The position numbers were made by a program, and so were the translations under genes. The notes beneath the pieces were generated by a model. It was given only the letters and a program-made list of their open reading frames with translations, had not been told where the DNA came from and did no database searches. Of a DNA stretch of 64,000 nucleotides, positions 35,204-47,546 are shown piece by piece. Source of the DNA: Adineta steineri (lineage: Eukaryota > Rotifera > Eurotatoria > Adinetida > Adinetidae); contig CAJNOI010000221.1 of assembly GCA_905250115.1 (NCBI GenBank), positions 46,987-110,986 of the forward strand, in the 5' to 3' direction. How positions within the stretch are numbered: the stretch's first letter is position 1; each line of letters begins with the position of its first letter.

Positions 35204-36553
35204 ATGTGGCAGTTAAAGGAAGATATCTACTCATTATTTCAATCAGAAAAATATGCTCCGATCAATGGAATGCGTTCGATCTCCTGTTTAGCTATTGTTT
35301 CACTTCATATCGGTTGCTTATTGAATTCATTTATTCCACCTTATCCACATATACAATGGATGACTTACTTGAATAGTTATACATACAGATTATCATCTCT
35401 TGAAGGATTATTATTGGAAACATTTTTTATGCTGTCTGGCTTTCTTCTCACACTAAAATTCATTCAACATCGAGATTCTTTCTCACTGAAAGAATATCCT
35501 TTGTATATATTGAGACGTGCTTGTCGTTTTTGGCCAGGAATTTTACTGACTACCATACTGATGTTGATATCAGGTGAATCTCAAGGAAACTGGACAAGTT
35601 TCTGGCTATTTTATCAAAACTATGTTAGTATGAATCAGTGGTCATGGAGTTCTGGTGTACTCTGGAGTGTCAGCCTTGATATGCAAATGCATATAATACT
35701 ACCCATCATTCTTCATATCGTCATCAGCCCCAAATCGAATTATCGAAGAACTTATTTAGCATTATATATACTTGTTATATTGTCTATTGTTTATTCAACG
35801 ATTGTTTTTAATCCAAAGACTATGAATTTGTTAGTGCATATGTATCATGATAATACCATGGCGTTATCATTACCGCAATGCTTTATTGATTGGTTGACAG
35901 TTAAATATAATGTCACGCTCGGATTTGAGAAGGTAATTGATCCAAGTCCAATAAAATCGTTCATGGAATTGATATACTTGTCAATACCAGGTCGATATTC
36001 AAGCTTTATAATCGGATCTATTCTCGCATTTAATCTAATCAATGCCAAAAATAACACTATGATTCGTTACGGAACGATTAAAAAGTATACTTATTTAACA
36101 TTCATTTTTCTATTTATGATCATATTGACGGTACTAACTGAACCAAATGCACTCAATGATGTAGTATTAACAATTATGGTTTCTATTTTGCGACAAATAT
36201 TTGCAATAGCATAAGCATTTATTCTCTTTTCAGCTATTTGTCCATCTACACATCCTTACTATAGTCCATGGATTAGATCCTTTCTATCTCATCCAATATG
36301 GACACCGATTGCTAAACTGAGCTATTTGGTATATGTAATTCATTGTCGAGTTCTATTGGAATTGATAATGATTCACAGTCATATATTTAATCCTACACGC
36401 CACTCCATCGATATTCTAACAATTATATGCTTTACATTTGTGTTAATAATTAGTGTCACCATATCTGTCATTTGGTTCATTTTTATCGAAAAACCATTTC
36501 AACGATTGATCAATAAGCAGTTATCCATTCATGAAAAGTTTCATGCGATATAA
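35204..36553 (+). pseudogene. acyltransferase-3 family membrane protein with one in-frame stop
   Basis: The frame runs from ATG 35204 to 36553 with a single TAA at 36212-36214; no frameshift. N-terminal INGMRSISCLAIVSLH and LSSLEGLLLETFFMLSGFLL, then RRACRFWPGILL, match the acyltransferase-3 / NRF-6-like family, as do VLWSVSLDMQMHIILP and the terminal FIEKPFQRLI. About 9-10 membrane spans. These proteins move acyl groups onto carbohydrates or lipids at membranes; the His of VSLH in the first span is the usual catalytic residue. The stop lies in IFAIA*AFILFSAICP, where Leu (TTA) or Gln would be expected. Splicing it out was tried: the acceptor TTCTCTTTTCAG at 36222-36233 needs a phase-1 donor, and I found none nearby. 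The frame may be a pseudogene, a null allele or a base error. Confidence 0.7.
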
Positions 36554-36719
36554 TTCACTTAAAGACTTTAATATGACTTTTATAATTAAATTAACTTTCG
36601 AATAATTTTTCTGCAGCAAAATTAACATCTGCTGCTTCTATCTATTCTAACTTTAACTAGTAGAAGTATTTAAAATACTAAAATATAAATAATAATATTA
36701 TTCAAGTGAGCAAAAGACA

Positions 36720-36799
36720 GGGTGTGGGTGTGGGTGAGGGCGGGTAGGATGGATATGATACACACAAACCTTCATTCACACACAGCCACATCCATCCCA
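36720..36799. repeat. telomere-like hairpin element
   Basis: GGGTGTGGGTGTGGGTGAGG (two full telomere-like units), then GGATGGATATGATACACAC, then CACACAGCCACATCCATCCC. The core GGATATGATACA is shared with the element at 43484. Confidence 0.8.
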
Positions 36800-36970
36800 T
36801 ATTTATTTTCTAGATTTGTCTCGATCCTGATTTTAGTCTTCCAGCGTTCTCAGTATTAGTCCTAATGGTTTGAGCATAGCGTCGATCTTCGAACAGTCTC
36901 TCACTAATTTTCTTCTAGCAAATCCGTCTCTCAATTGGTTTTTACCTATTTATTTAACTGATCTCTTTAT

Positions 36971-37026
36971 ATCTTGAGGGTGTGAGTGTGGAAGAGATAC
37001 TCTAATAGTCGCCCCATCCACACTCT
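36971..37026. repeat. telomere-like hairpin element
   Basis: ATCTTGAGGGTGTGAGTGTG is followed by CCCCATCCACACTCTAA. The 5' end is identical to the copies at 8425 and 12964. Confidence 0.7.
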
Positions 37027-37153
37027 AATGTAAATATGGCTCAGTGGCAAATATTTTTGTTAGGAACTTCTGAATTATGTTTATTTCATAGAATATGTTA
37101 TGATTAAGGTAAAAAGTCAAAGATCATCAAATCAGAAAAAAAAGAATGTGTCA

Positions 37154-40100
37154 CTATGATGTCTGTTGATCTGCACTCTGTTTCATAGCTTTTCGACATG
37201 CATCGAATTTTGCTTTATTCTTATTTGTTCCGCGACCTTCGAAGACAGTGCCATTGGACATTTGAACAACACACACCGCCATCGGTCCATCATCAGTGAT
37301 CTCAGGAAATTCACTAAGTATGAAGAACAGCTGTAATATATCCAATAAAAAATTAAACTTACTCTGTCACTTTGCCACCATTTTCTGAAATCCATCGAAC
37401 TGGATTTAAATTCGGACATATAATCGATCGATCTGCATTTACAAAGACAATTATTTATGTGAATAATAATTTAGTTTTTACTATATTCATACCAATATAA
37501 TTTCGAAGTAATGGCTCGAAAACATCCCAAACGGTTTGTAGAGAATTACCTGAGTCGAGAAAGACAGCACCGACAAGTGCTTCGAAAACATCAGCTAGAG
37601 CTTTAGGAGCTGTTGTATCAGCCCATTGATCAAGATCCTATGCGAATAAAGAGAAGAAAAAAAACAGTTTTTTTTGTATCTAATCAGAATATTCAAACAG
37701 AAAAAAGTGAAACTAGACGAATGTTTAATATCTACTTTGCTCAAATATTGCACAGTTGAATGATTTTCTGGAAAGAGATTTTCATCGCCAGCATACGATG
37801 TAATATGACCGAACAAAGTGGTTGAATTATGAAGAATCTTTGTGTGAAGACCACAAGCAACCAGAATATATGCAAGTCGACCATTATTCGATAGATCTTG
37901 TCGAATATCTGTCACTCGACCTGACAAATTAAAAAGGCGTTTCTTTCATTAGAAACGAAAAAAATTACTACTTACCAGGTGTGATCTTCTGGCTGTAATT
38001 AACAAATATATGACGTGTAACCAAAAAATCTAGTATTGCATCGCCAAGAAATTCCAGTCTACGAAAAATTAACTAATTAAAATAATCCTAATAATATGAA
38101 TTGTTTATACCGTTCATAACAATCTGTTGCACGATTGGCAAAGTTTGATGGATGAGTAAATGCTGCAATAAGATAAGCTTTATTTTGAAATGTATAATTT
38201 ATTTTTGTTTCAATATCAGCAAATGCTCGATCAATAAAAAATTGATTGATGATTCGATCCATTTGATCATTAGTCATAGTCACTGTACTTGCACGAAAAA
38301 TTGATGGTAGTTTTATTAGATTACTTTGACCATCTAATGGAATAACATCTAGTCCAAGCCAATGCATAAACTTCAACGTTGTTGTGTAATCACTTGAGAT
38401 AAGAAATGTACCGATAAATGCTTCGATCATGTCACTGAAAGCCTTTCGTTTTGCATTCTGATGTGTATACTGTTCATGAGTTATGACTTTCGTCTTATCG
38501 ACTGTATATCCTGGCGGTAACCAATTAGCTTCTGTACCTCGAAAGACAATTTTCTTAACATTCAAATATGCTTTCAATTTGTTTTGAATAGTTAATCGAT
38601 AGAGATTTTCATTTGAAATTTCTATTTTCTTTTTGTTTGTTAATATTCCAGCACCAGCTGATGGATACTTAATGTATAATGACATCGAAACAGCTAATTT
38701 CAAAAAACAATCACCAAGTATTTCTAAATTTTCATGATCCACTTGTTCACCACATGAACGTCGTGTTATTGCTTGAAAGAGAATGTCAGGCATAGGCTGA
38801 TTCATGGCGATCGATGAATCATAAGTAAGTGGAATCAATGGAAGTATAGTTTGTGGAGGCTAAAAAGAAGAAAACAAATAATTTCCTTTTTATTACACAT
38901 AGAATATATATATATGAAACTCACTATCGGAAGACACTCCATTGATGTTGAATTAATGGTTTTGAGATAATCGGCAAAGCTGACTGATGTTCGCATTAAT
39001 GATACATCCATCAACTACAAAAACAAAATATATTGGATGAATACATAGAAAGAGAAACTAAGTATTTTTGTTTTACTGAATAGTTCTTCACATGAGTAGC
39101 AAATAATGTTCGCAATTGTTCGATATAATACAATTGAGTAATACGCACAAGTATGCTAGGTAACTTATGAAAGAATTGCATATCAGCTATATTAAATGAA
39201 GCATAATGAAGAAGTTCAATTGGATAGTAAACAGATGGTTGATTGGACGATGTTGAAGTTGAATCGTTTTTTTTGTCCGATGGTGACATATAGAGATAAT
39301 TGATTCGTGGTTTACTTATACCTTTCATTTCTACCATTAATGCATCTCGATGAATGTTCACATTAGGCACTTTCTCTTGAAAATAATCGGCATAGGTCTT
39401 GATTGTTTCGATTTTTTTCTTATGTTCCCATGGATCAGAAGTTCGTTTCGGTGAACAACCATTAGGCATCTTCATGTAGAATAATTTTTGAGATAAATGC
39501 TGGGCAGTATAGAGTTCATCATCAGACAACTGAGAATAATCTTCAACTGGTTTATTCAACCGATTGCAGATTGATAGCATTCGTTCGTCATCAATTTCAT
39601 CAGTATCTAGCAACAAGTTACATTGATAAAAACATTCGTTATTATGATTTTGTTTTGTACTCACTCTTTAGTAAGCATGGAAGACATTTAAATGATGAAT
39701 GTTCAATATCAAACTTGAGAATGGAATCAGAACTATGTGTTATTTCGTCCAAAACATTCTCAAATAGGAAACGACAGAAACGTTCAAGTTCATGTCGGTG
39801 CTTAGCATAATCGATGGTTTTAACATAGACAACATCAACGGTGAGTATTTCATTTGAAGCAGCATATAGATTGAAATTTGGCAACTCAAAATACATATAA
39901 ATCAAAAGAAATTAATTCAAAAGATGTATTTACTTCGAGTAATTTAGTTGGTACAATAATACCAAATTTATCTTTTTCTGATCGTATACTAATTCGATAG
40001 AGATACCAAATATTTGATGAATCAGTAGTCGAAGGTGGAAACGAAGCGATCTTAATATATAAAAATATATATTTTAATCAATTTTAACGTTTCTGATAAA

Positions 40101-40778
40101 TGGAACCGACTTGTTTCGGAAATTTTTCCATTGTACTATCATTTTTCTTTTCAAATAATTCATCACATAATTTGAATAGACGATTCTTTATTGGAATATC
40201 GTTCATTATCAATGATCGTTGATGATGTGGTAAACAATGATCATTCAGTTCTCCTAAGAGAATAAATCGTATCATTACTTTATGTATTGTATAATAAACT
40301 ATCTATATCGTACCTCGTTGATGAAGTAATTCAACCATCTTTAAGCAACACTGAAATTTAGCCAACTTTTTCTTTCTATCTTCACACTAAACAGTAATAT
40401 AAAATTAAGAATATTTTGAGATGTATCAAAGATCAAGCCGAACTCACGATAATATCATCCAGTACTGGACAATTTGCTGGCATTGAAAGAATGCTCGTAA
40501 ATGTATCATGATCAGTTTCAGAAAAGAGTATTCGCGGTGGACATATTCGACCATTGCCAAGAACTGCACAATATCTTGAATAAAAAACGACACAATTTCG
40601 TAATATTCATATCTATCACTTACTCGTAGATAATCTGTGCGGCACGTACTGCACTGATAACAGCACCATTTCCTGTTCGATATGGCTCTAATTGATTTGA
40701 ATCATCTGTATTAAAATCATCATCATTATCAATGGAAAATCCGTCTCGAATCTTCTACAATAATCAATAGAAATAATT

Positions 40779-40811
<33 letters not shown>

Positions 40812-42951
40812 CGAGAAACAAAAAGTAGAAAATTGACCTTTTCAATATCTTCATAAGTTCCATAATCTGTTATATCTTTTTGTTCATCTGATTCATCGAT
40901 AAGAAGTACATACGATGCATTTTGTTTAGCACGAGCACGACCTTTCGATTGCATGTATGAAGAAAAATTCGGTGGTTTATTGAAGCGAAATACAAGATTA
41001 CATTTTGGAATATCCAAACCTTCTTCAACTACAGCTGTAGCTACTAAGACATGTACTTGACCAGTACGAAATTCTTTGATCACTTGTTGCTAAAACAAAT
41101 TCCATAATCGTATTTTTTTTTATAAAGAAACAAAAAGAATTTTTTTCAAACCAAATATTTTGCAGTCATCTTTGCATCACCTATATTTGCTCTAGGCCCA
41201 GTAAGATATTTTATTTTGAGATGATTATTATTCAGTGGTAACATTCTATTCATGAGACCGATCAAAATTTGTGTTAATACCGTTGCTGTGTAGATACGCT
41301 CAACAAATACAATACATCGGACAAGACTATTTTTGTCCACATCAGTGTTAATACGTTGAAATAAGTTGAGTACTTTAGAACTAAATAATACACCATCGTT
41401 GCCTTGGTTGATATCGATCAAACCTTGAAGAATATCATCAACAAGACAATCAATGCGTTGTAGAGAATCATCGAATAATTGTTTTCCTTGTGCATCTGAA
41501 ATTAGATCGAGTGCTTGGGATGATTTCAAAGCTTTCTGAAGGCTTTTAGTTGCTAAAAAAAGTCCGTAGAGACCAAGTTCATATCCAACATGAATTAATT
41601 GTTCAAGGTAACGTTTAAGTCGAGGTATATTCACATATTCCGATTGAAGAAAAATTGTATAATCTACTGAAAGATTATTGTATTGAGTTACATTCTCGCC
41701 AAGATAATCTTCCGTGAGCATTACTTCACTCAGATCATGTGCAATTCGTTCACGCTCTGCTTTTTTAGCTTTCACATAAGGCTCTAGATCCAGCAAAATC
41801 GATTGAATTGTCTAAAAACAGAATTTCTTTAATAGACACAATACCATAAAAAGAAATCTTACATCAAAAGCAATTGTAATACTCTCATAAGATGTCTTGA
41901 TATATTCCTTGTAACTGAAACAACGGATGTGTTCGACACGAGCTGATGTACCACATCGAGCACTTTCTTCTCGATCTGAACCACTTGCAAGCCGAGCTCT
42001 TTGACAAAAATAAATAAATGTAAATAATTGATGAAAGATTCTGTAGATTTCCTTGTTGTGTAACTTTACCTATAAGTTTCTTCAATTTGTTTTGCAGTTG
42101 TCTCCAATTGCGAAAGTTTAAGTTTTTTAGCGCTAATTGATGCTGTAAGACCAAGTATACGTGGTTGATCATGACATGTATCGTAATGTCTTCTCATCAA
42201 TGATGCATAACAATTTTCACCTGTTGAGTGATGACATTCATCGAAAATCAACAAATTGACTTTATACAATGCTAAAATACAATAGAACATCGTTAATTTT
42301 ACATAGTAAATCAAAAGCGTACGGAAATAGTTGTGATCGACCAGATCGAGGAAGACTTTCGCTGTAAAAACAAGTACTTGATGTTGCTCGAATTCAATAA
42401 TCCAACGTTCCTTATCCCATAGATCGACTTTTAATTCGCCATAATATTTACCAACCTTTAAATCTGTATGAATACGAATATATTCACTTTGTTGTTGAAC
42501 AAGTGCAACTATAATTAAAGTATACTATTCTAATGAATAACAAATTTAAAATAGAAACATCAACCTGTTTTAACAAGAAATATTGTTCGTTTTCCACCAT
42601 CGTCAATACTTCTACGAGTGTCATGTGCCATTTCTTTGATAAGCATTACAGCAATATAAGTTTTTCCACTACCAGTAGGCAAACATATAACCAAATTTTC
42701 TACTTTAGCTTGTTCCATTAATTCAGTCTACAATAGATTTTAGATGATATTAATCTTGTCCAAGAAAAAACAAACATCATACTTGATAAGATCGAGGAAG
42801 TGACACAACTTCTTGTTGAATGTCTTGCATCTTACTAAAATGATCGTTATATTTTGAAGAGAAACAAGCGATAATCGAAGATTATAACTCACGGTTGTTT
42901 TGCTGATGTGGATGAGATGTCCAACAGCGAAGGAGACCGTGCACGACGCAT
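37154..42951 (-). CDS. Dcr: Dicer (RNase III, RNA interference)
   Basis: Complete multi-exon gene, transcribed leftward, about two dozen exons with short introns. Start ATG 42951, then a PRSYQTEL Q-motif, Walker A CLPTGSGKT (about 42680-42655), DECH box FDECHHSTG (about 42250), TAS motif, and helicase C with VLVATAVVEEGLDIPKC and SKGRARAKQ (about 41050-40915). DUF283/platform and PAZ regions lie at about 40600-39000 (FHKLPSILVRITQLYYIEQLR part). RNase IIIa spans about 38838-38290 with ENLEILGDCFLK and SDMIEAFIGTF. RNase IIIb spans about 38060-37500 with LEFLGDAILDF and KALADVFEALVGAVF. A C-terminal double-stranded-RNA-binding domain follows (FEGRGTNKNKAKFDACRKA). All four acidic residues of each RNase III site are present and the helicase motifs are intact, so an active enzyme cutting dsRNA into small RNAs is expected. 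One intron (about 40780-40810) has an (AT)n tract. Confidence 0.92.
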
Positions 42952-43483
42952 ATCTTCAGTAGAGATGCTTACTTTTTCCCAGTAATATATTTATTGTTTA
43001 ACTTTTTCAACCGTATGCAAACTTTTGCGCTTTCTCTCATATTTTATCTCACTTCAGACGTCAGCGTAGTCGTAAAATATGAAAGAATGGAATAAAAAAA
43101 GCAACGCAAAACAAGAATCAAACGTTGTAAACACAGCGTCAGAATTTTATGATGTCAACCACGTGAGCGTACACAGCTACAGATCAAACACTCGTTACAA
43201 TTTGCTTTTGATTTATTATACACGTAACTATTGCATTCGGTTAAATGTCAACATCATTATGACACTAGAGATAAAACTACTATATGATATGATTTTTTTT
43301 TGTCGAACAAATTAACAGATAATTATTCTTGTTTGAAATAATCACACGATTTTTTGTAAATATAAAATTCATCTATTTAGAATTTTGTATGTTTTAGATC
43401 AACTAATTGACGTTAAGAAAACTCAAATTGAAGGATAGACTAGGTTCTCACATTTAGCGTATATACAATCATAATCTTCCGAA

Positions 43484-43534
43484 TGGGTGATGGTGAGAGT
43501 GCAAGTGGGATAGATATGATACACCCACATCCAG
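43484..43534. repeat. telomere-like hairpin element
   Basis: GGGTGATGGTGAGAGTG... core GGGATAGATATGATACA, then CACCCACATCCAG. Confidence 0.6.
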
Positions 43535-43911
43535 GCAGTGTTTTGTGTGATTATGCGGGATCGTGATCCATATTAAGACTTCGTCGTTCACGATTGTAAT
43601 ACATACATTAATTGCAAAATTTCAAATATTTATTGATAAATATAATGTTCACATACATATCTTATATAGCATTTGTAAAGGTATTTTAATGCCAACAAGT
43701 ACACTTTATGAAATACGATCTAAAAGAAGTGCGTAGGGGCAAAAATTTGCACTCACTACACCCCGAATATGACCTATATTGCATCGTAAACATGCCTATT
43801 GAACTCATATTATTTAAGAAAGATAGATACGTTAGTAACTTCATTTATATTAAGCAATTTGTCTCTTGAATTTTGTAACAACTGTTAAAATGCTAATTTT
43901 TCTATACGTTT

Positions 43912-44035
43912 ATGCCACAAGGATAAATGGAAACCGTTTCATAATGATACGAATAAAGTATCTTCTTGAAGTTAGAAACAAGAGTTAGGTCGTGTCTTAC
44001 ATTTCAATCTCGCTAGAGATTGCCTTAACAGCTTC
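43912..44035. repeat. dispersed repeat B, copy 1
   Basis: Resembles 62036-62165 in the same orientation: TTCATAATGATAC, TCTTGAAGTTAGAA, AATC-CGC-AGGATTGC-like and TAACAGCTT blocks in the same order. Non-coding. Confidence 0.65.
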
Positions 44036-44430
44036 TTGTTTTATATAGTAGATAAGTAATAATTGATTGATTCACTTTTTATGATTTTATTATATAGGCA
44101 TGGCAATTCTTTGTCTAGCAAAGACTAAACTAAATCGATTAATTTCATTTATGTTTTGTAAAATTTACGTTAATAATGAGGACGAAATATCTTTTGGATG
44201 AAAACATTGCAAAACAACAGCATATATATTCGTGGAAAAATACTGTCAGATAGGATACAGAGGAAAGCTATAGATTACTGGTAAAAACAATCGGTCATCA
44301 TGAATTAGATCGTATTTTAGAAAAATAAGGAAAAATAAAATAAAAATAATGTTGTGCAGAATTTAGGTAATGGTGAACTCTTAAGCAAGGTTCGAAACGA
44401 TCGTCGTAAGTAGCTTGAAATTATCTTTGA

Positions 44431-44457
44431 AGCACACTCACACCCACACCCTCACGA
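44431..44457. repeat. C-rich telomere-like half element
   Basis: CACACTCACACCCACACCC then TCACGATGG. Only the C-rich arm is clear. It abuts dispersed repeat A copy 2. Confidence 0.6.
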
Positions 44458-44610
44458 TGGATAGTACCTATAGAAGAATATAACTATTACACTTATTCGA
44501 TTTATTGAAAAAAATCATCAACTATGTAAAGGTATGTTGGATATGGTTATATTTAAATGTGTCAAAATAAAAAATACGAACGAGACAACACGTGAGAGTA
44601 AAATCAAAAC
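44456..44610. repeat. dispersed repeat A, copy 2
   Basis: See copy 1 at 32341-32490. Both begin with GGATAGTA and both touch a telomere-like motif, though on opposite sides. Confidence 0.75.
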
Positions 44611-44776
44611 ATAGAGAAGAACGCACAAAAGTGAACGGTGACATGAACTGATTTCAATAATTCAAAACATATCACACTTTCTTCGTCGTTTTTTCAAAAT
44701 TTGCTACATCAAAAGACTGTTCATTTTTACAAAGTAGAACAAATACATCTTTATGAAATCAAATTGTTAAATTAGA

Positions 44777-45787
44777 TCAAGCCAATCTATTCGTTGGAAT
44801 AGCTCTCGCTATAGTTGCAACAGTAGCTGTATGCGGTTGTTGTCGTGGAAGTATATCAACTATTTTCTTTGTAAGGTTTTTACGCAAATCTGGAAACTGA
44901 CATAACGATGCGAATGGAAAGAGAAAAAAAACGAAGTAGCCAAGAAACAAGAAATAAAGTTGGGGTTGGGCACCATATTCCGGTGGTAGGCCAAAGAAAT
45001 GTACCAAAAGTAATGTTATTAATGGGAGATTTAAACACATATTAAGGCCTGAAATCAAGCATAATTGAATAATCATTCGCCGTTGTTTACGCCATTGATT
45101 AGACTGACGAAGTCGTCGTTTTTGCCATTGAACACGTAAAATAAGACCGATATTTACAATGCTCTCTAAGATAGTTGGTGTGGTATTATTAACAAAACCG
45201 TCCCATATAGCCAGAACACCATATGATTGGTAACATGGTGCAGCACCACACGCTGGCAACGTATAGATATAATCATTTTCACAAGGTGGAAATAAAATAG
45301 AAATGATATAGAACACAACGATATACGCCACTATACTAATCGAAGGTAAATAATGAAAAAGAAATCGTCCTCTTCGATTTGAAACCAATCGATCGTGAAA
45401 TATCAAAATGTATCGTTCGATGGCTAACCAAGCGATCAGAATAGTGCATCCACTATAACAACCATAATCAGTGAGCCACCATAACAGACACATAAACGGT
45501 TTCGATGGTTGAATAGAACCATAATGATAGAATACAAGATAAAAATTAATATCTATCAACTGAATAGGTAAAGCCATGATTAATACAAGAAGAATAGCAT
45601 GATTATGCAATGCATATCGTTGAGCTCGATTATAAATTATATGAATAAGTATACAAAAACTACAAATTATTGATGAGATGTTGAACAAAAGCATAATCCA
45701 AAAACGAATTGAACGTGGAATAGATACTTCTTCGAAATCAATGAACAAATCATCATTATTGTCTGAACTGTTGTCGGACGAAGACAT
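44777..45787 (-). CDS. rhodopsin-like seven-transmembrane receptor
   Basis: Intronless, 336 residues. The extracellular N-terminus is acidic (SSDNSSDNNDD). Seven spans run from FWIMLLFNISSIICSFCILI to LFLGYFVFFLFPFASL. TM3 ends in LAIERYILIF, the E-R-Y form of the DRY motif. A Cys before TM3 (FMCLLWWLTDYGC) and Cys residues in loop 2 (PPCENDYIY, ACGAAPCYQ) could form disulfides. A basic third cytoplasmic loop (QWQKRRLRQSNQWRKQRR) is typical for G-protein contact. It belongs by appearance to a bdelloid-expanded receptor group; ligand unknown. A TATATATATATA tract lies about 100 bp upstream of the start (45889-45906). Confidence 0.85.
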   Translation of the reverse strand: MSSSDNSSDNNDDLFIDFEEVSIPRSIRFWIMLLFNISSIICSFCILIHIIYNRAQRYALHNHAILLVLIMALPIQLIDINFYLVFYHYGSIQPSKPFMCLLWWLTDYGCYSGCTILIAWLAIERYILIFHDRLVSNRRGRFLFHYLPSISIVAYIVVFYIISILFPPCENDYIYTLPACGAAPCYQSYGVLAIWDGFVNNTTPTILESIVNIGLILRVQWQKRRLRQSNQWRKQRRMIIQLCLISGLNMCLNLPLITLLLVHFFGLPPEYGAQPQLYFLFLGYFVFFLFPFASLCQFPDLRKNLTKKIVDILPRQQPHTATVATIARAIPTNRLA

Positions 45788-47546
45788 TATTCACTGTATA
45801 AACCAAAAGAAAGCAAGGACGACAATGAAAAACAACGCAAGCTTTGTTAATCAGTTAACTATTCAAACTGAATTTTTCACTTAGCAAAAGTTATATATAT
45901 ATATATACTTATCAATTCATATTATTTTTCATGAAAACCTGACTTTTTTCACTTAAAATTTAAATAGACTACTTAGCAAAAAAACTTTTTTTACTTAGAA
46001 AGCATGTAATTTTTTTATGTTGCATTTATATATTTCTACTTAGCACTTAAATAGATGCCGACTGCAATGTAGATCAAATAAATAGAACAAGTCTATTATA
46101 AGAATGAGAAAAAGAAAAGTGCTATAAAATCATGCTTTTCATTTTCTTTCCACAGGAATGGGCGCGTGTTAGCTTCAGTCATTAAATGTCTGCGATAACG
46201 AACAATGATCAATTGCTTCCTTATCCTTCTTGAATATTTATAAACTACATTTTTCTCACTCTTAATGAAGCCTTTGTAGACATTAGTTTGTAATGCCAAA
46301 TATATAAATCTCTCAAGTATTCCACATGTCAGGAATGTTTATTATTATGAATGTTGTTCATAATCAACAAGACATCAATTATTATTATACGTGTTTTTTC
46401 AATACTTTTTGGTCAAATTCAAGGGTATCTACTATCACTAGGTGGGTGTGGAGTAGAGCTTGTCACAGAAATTAGGACCATCTGGAGAGGATGTGAATGA
46501 ATAAAGCTATCATAATCTATAAATTTGGCTTTGTGTACAGTACTTATTAGCCATCGGCATATTTCTTTTAGAGATTGAATTATCTAGAAAAATAAGAGAT
46601 AAAAAATAAGTCGGCTAAAAATAACTATACATTTTGTTTTTATTATTCATTGAAAAAAAAAGCATTCTATGAATGTGTTCTTATAATTCAAATACATTCA
46701 CATGTTTTTAAAATATATATGTATTTTCTTCTGTGAAATATGATCTAACAGGAGTATTGAAGTGTTTAGGATTGATGGTGTGGGTGTCGGTGAATGCCAT
46801 CTGCGATACATCCACCCGCACCCACACACTCGTAACTATTGCTGGCAAGTTGATTGATAGAATTATAATATTTTAATAGAGAGAACAAACTAAACTAGTT
46901 TTAAACATTTTATCGATTACTTACATCGAGAGTGTGGGCATTATTATGAATGAGGAACGCAATGATACACACAGGTCCTAGATTAACACTGAATATTGTA
47001 GTCACTCTCGGATAATATTGTCTCTTCAGTATGGATAGAAAAACAAAGTAATTTGGTTTTAATTTGAAATAGAACACTATCAAGAATATAAGTGAAGATA
47101 TGATGATAAGCAAACAATAACTTTTTTTTTATTAGCAGATAACTGATGACTTACTGGGTCCTAACAGTTTATAAGTTTAAAAAAAGAGTATGATACAAGA
47201 AAGTAGAAAAGGAAATGATGGAGGATAAGATAGACAGAACATACAAAGAAAACGGATTAGATCATAACGTACATGTTATAAATATATACAGACAGTTTGG
47301 TAAAGTCAACTTTGTGAATAAGAAATCTACCATTTAAGTATGCCAATGAAAAGAAAATTAGACAAAATTGCAAAGTTAATTAATATTCTTGGACAAAGAA
47401 GCACAAGAAGCAAAGAAAAATTTAAAAAAAACAAAGAATAACTCACACTTATAAACATTTATCTATTTTTAAAATATTAAGTTCTAGCTTGCATTCTCAA
47501 GTTAAGAACACTTTCGAAAAGTAATCATGATGAATAAGGAAATTTA
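45788..47546. other. non-coding stretch
   Basis: No convincing gene; frames of 67 codons at 46096-46299 and 46910-47113 lack domains. It holds one clear hairpin (46775-46833) and G-rich fragments at 46438-46460 and 46927-46940. Confidence 0.5.
46775..46833. repeat. telomere-like hairpin element
   Basis: GATGGTGTGGGTGTCGGTG, spacer with GCGATACATCC, then CACCCGCACCCACACACTCG. Confidence 0.8.

Larger units (their letters stand above)
36554..37153. other. non-coding stretch with two hairpin elements
   Basis: Lies between convergent acyltransferase and Dicer genes. No gene seen. Confidence 0.5.
42952..44776. other. non-coding stretch upstream of Dicer
   Basis: No convincing gene. A 78-codon frame at 43079-43315 has no domain. 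The region holds the Dicer promoter, two hairpin/telomere-like motifs and one copy each of dispersed repeats A and B. Confidence 0.5.

Noticed and set aside
36179..36233. 53-bp intron removing the stop in the acyltransferase gene
   Set aside because: The GTTTCT donor at 36179 is phase 0 while the acceptor after 36233 needs phase 1; the join would shift the frame.
40780..40810. (AT)n tract
   Set aside because: Ordinary microsatellite within a Dicer intron.
46910..47113. 67-codon hydrophobic frame, - strand
   Set aside because: No splice partners with matching phase found, no motif; it partly overlaps a G-rich fragment.
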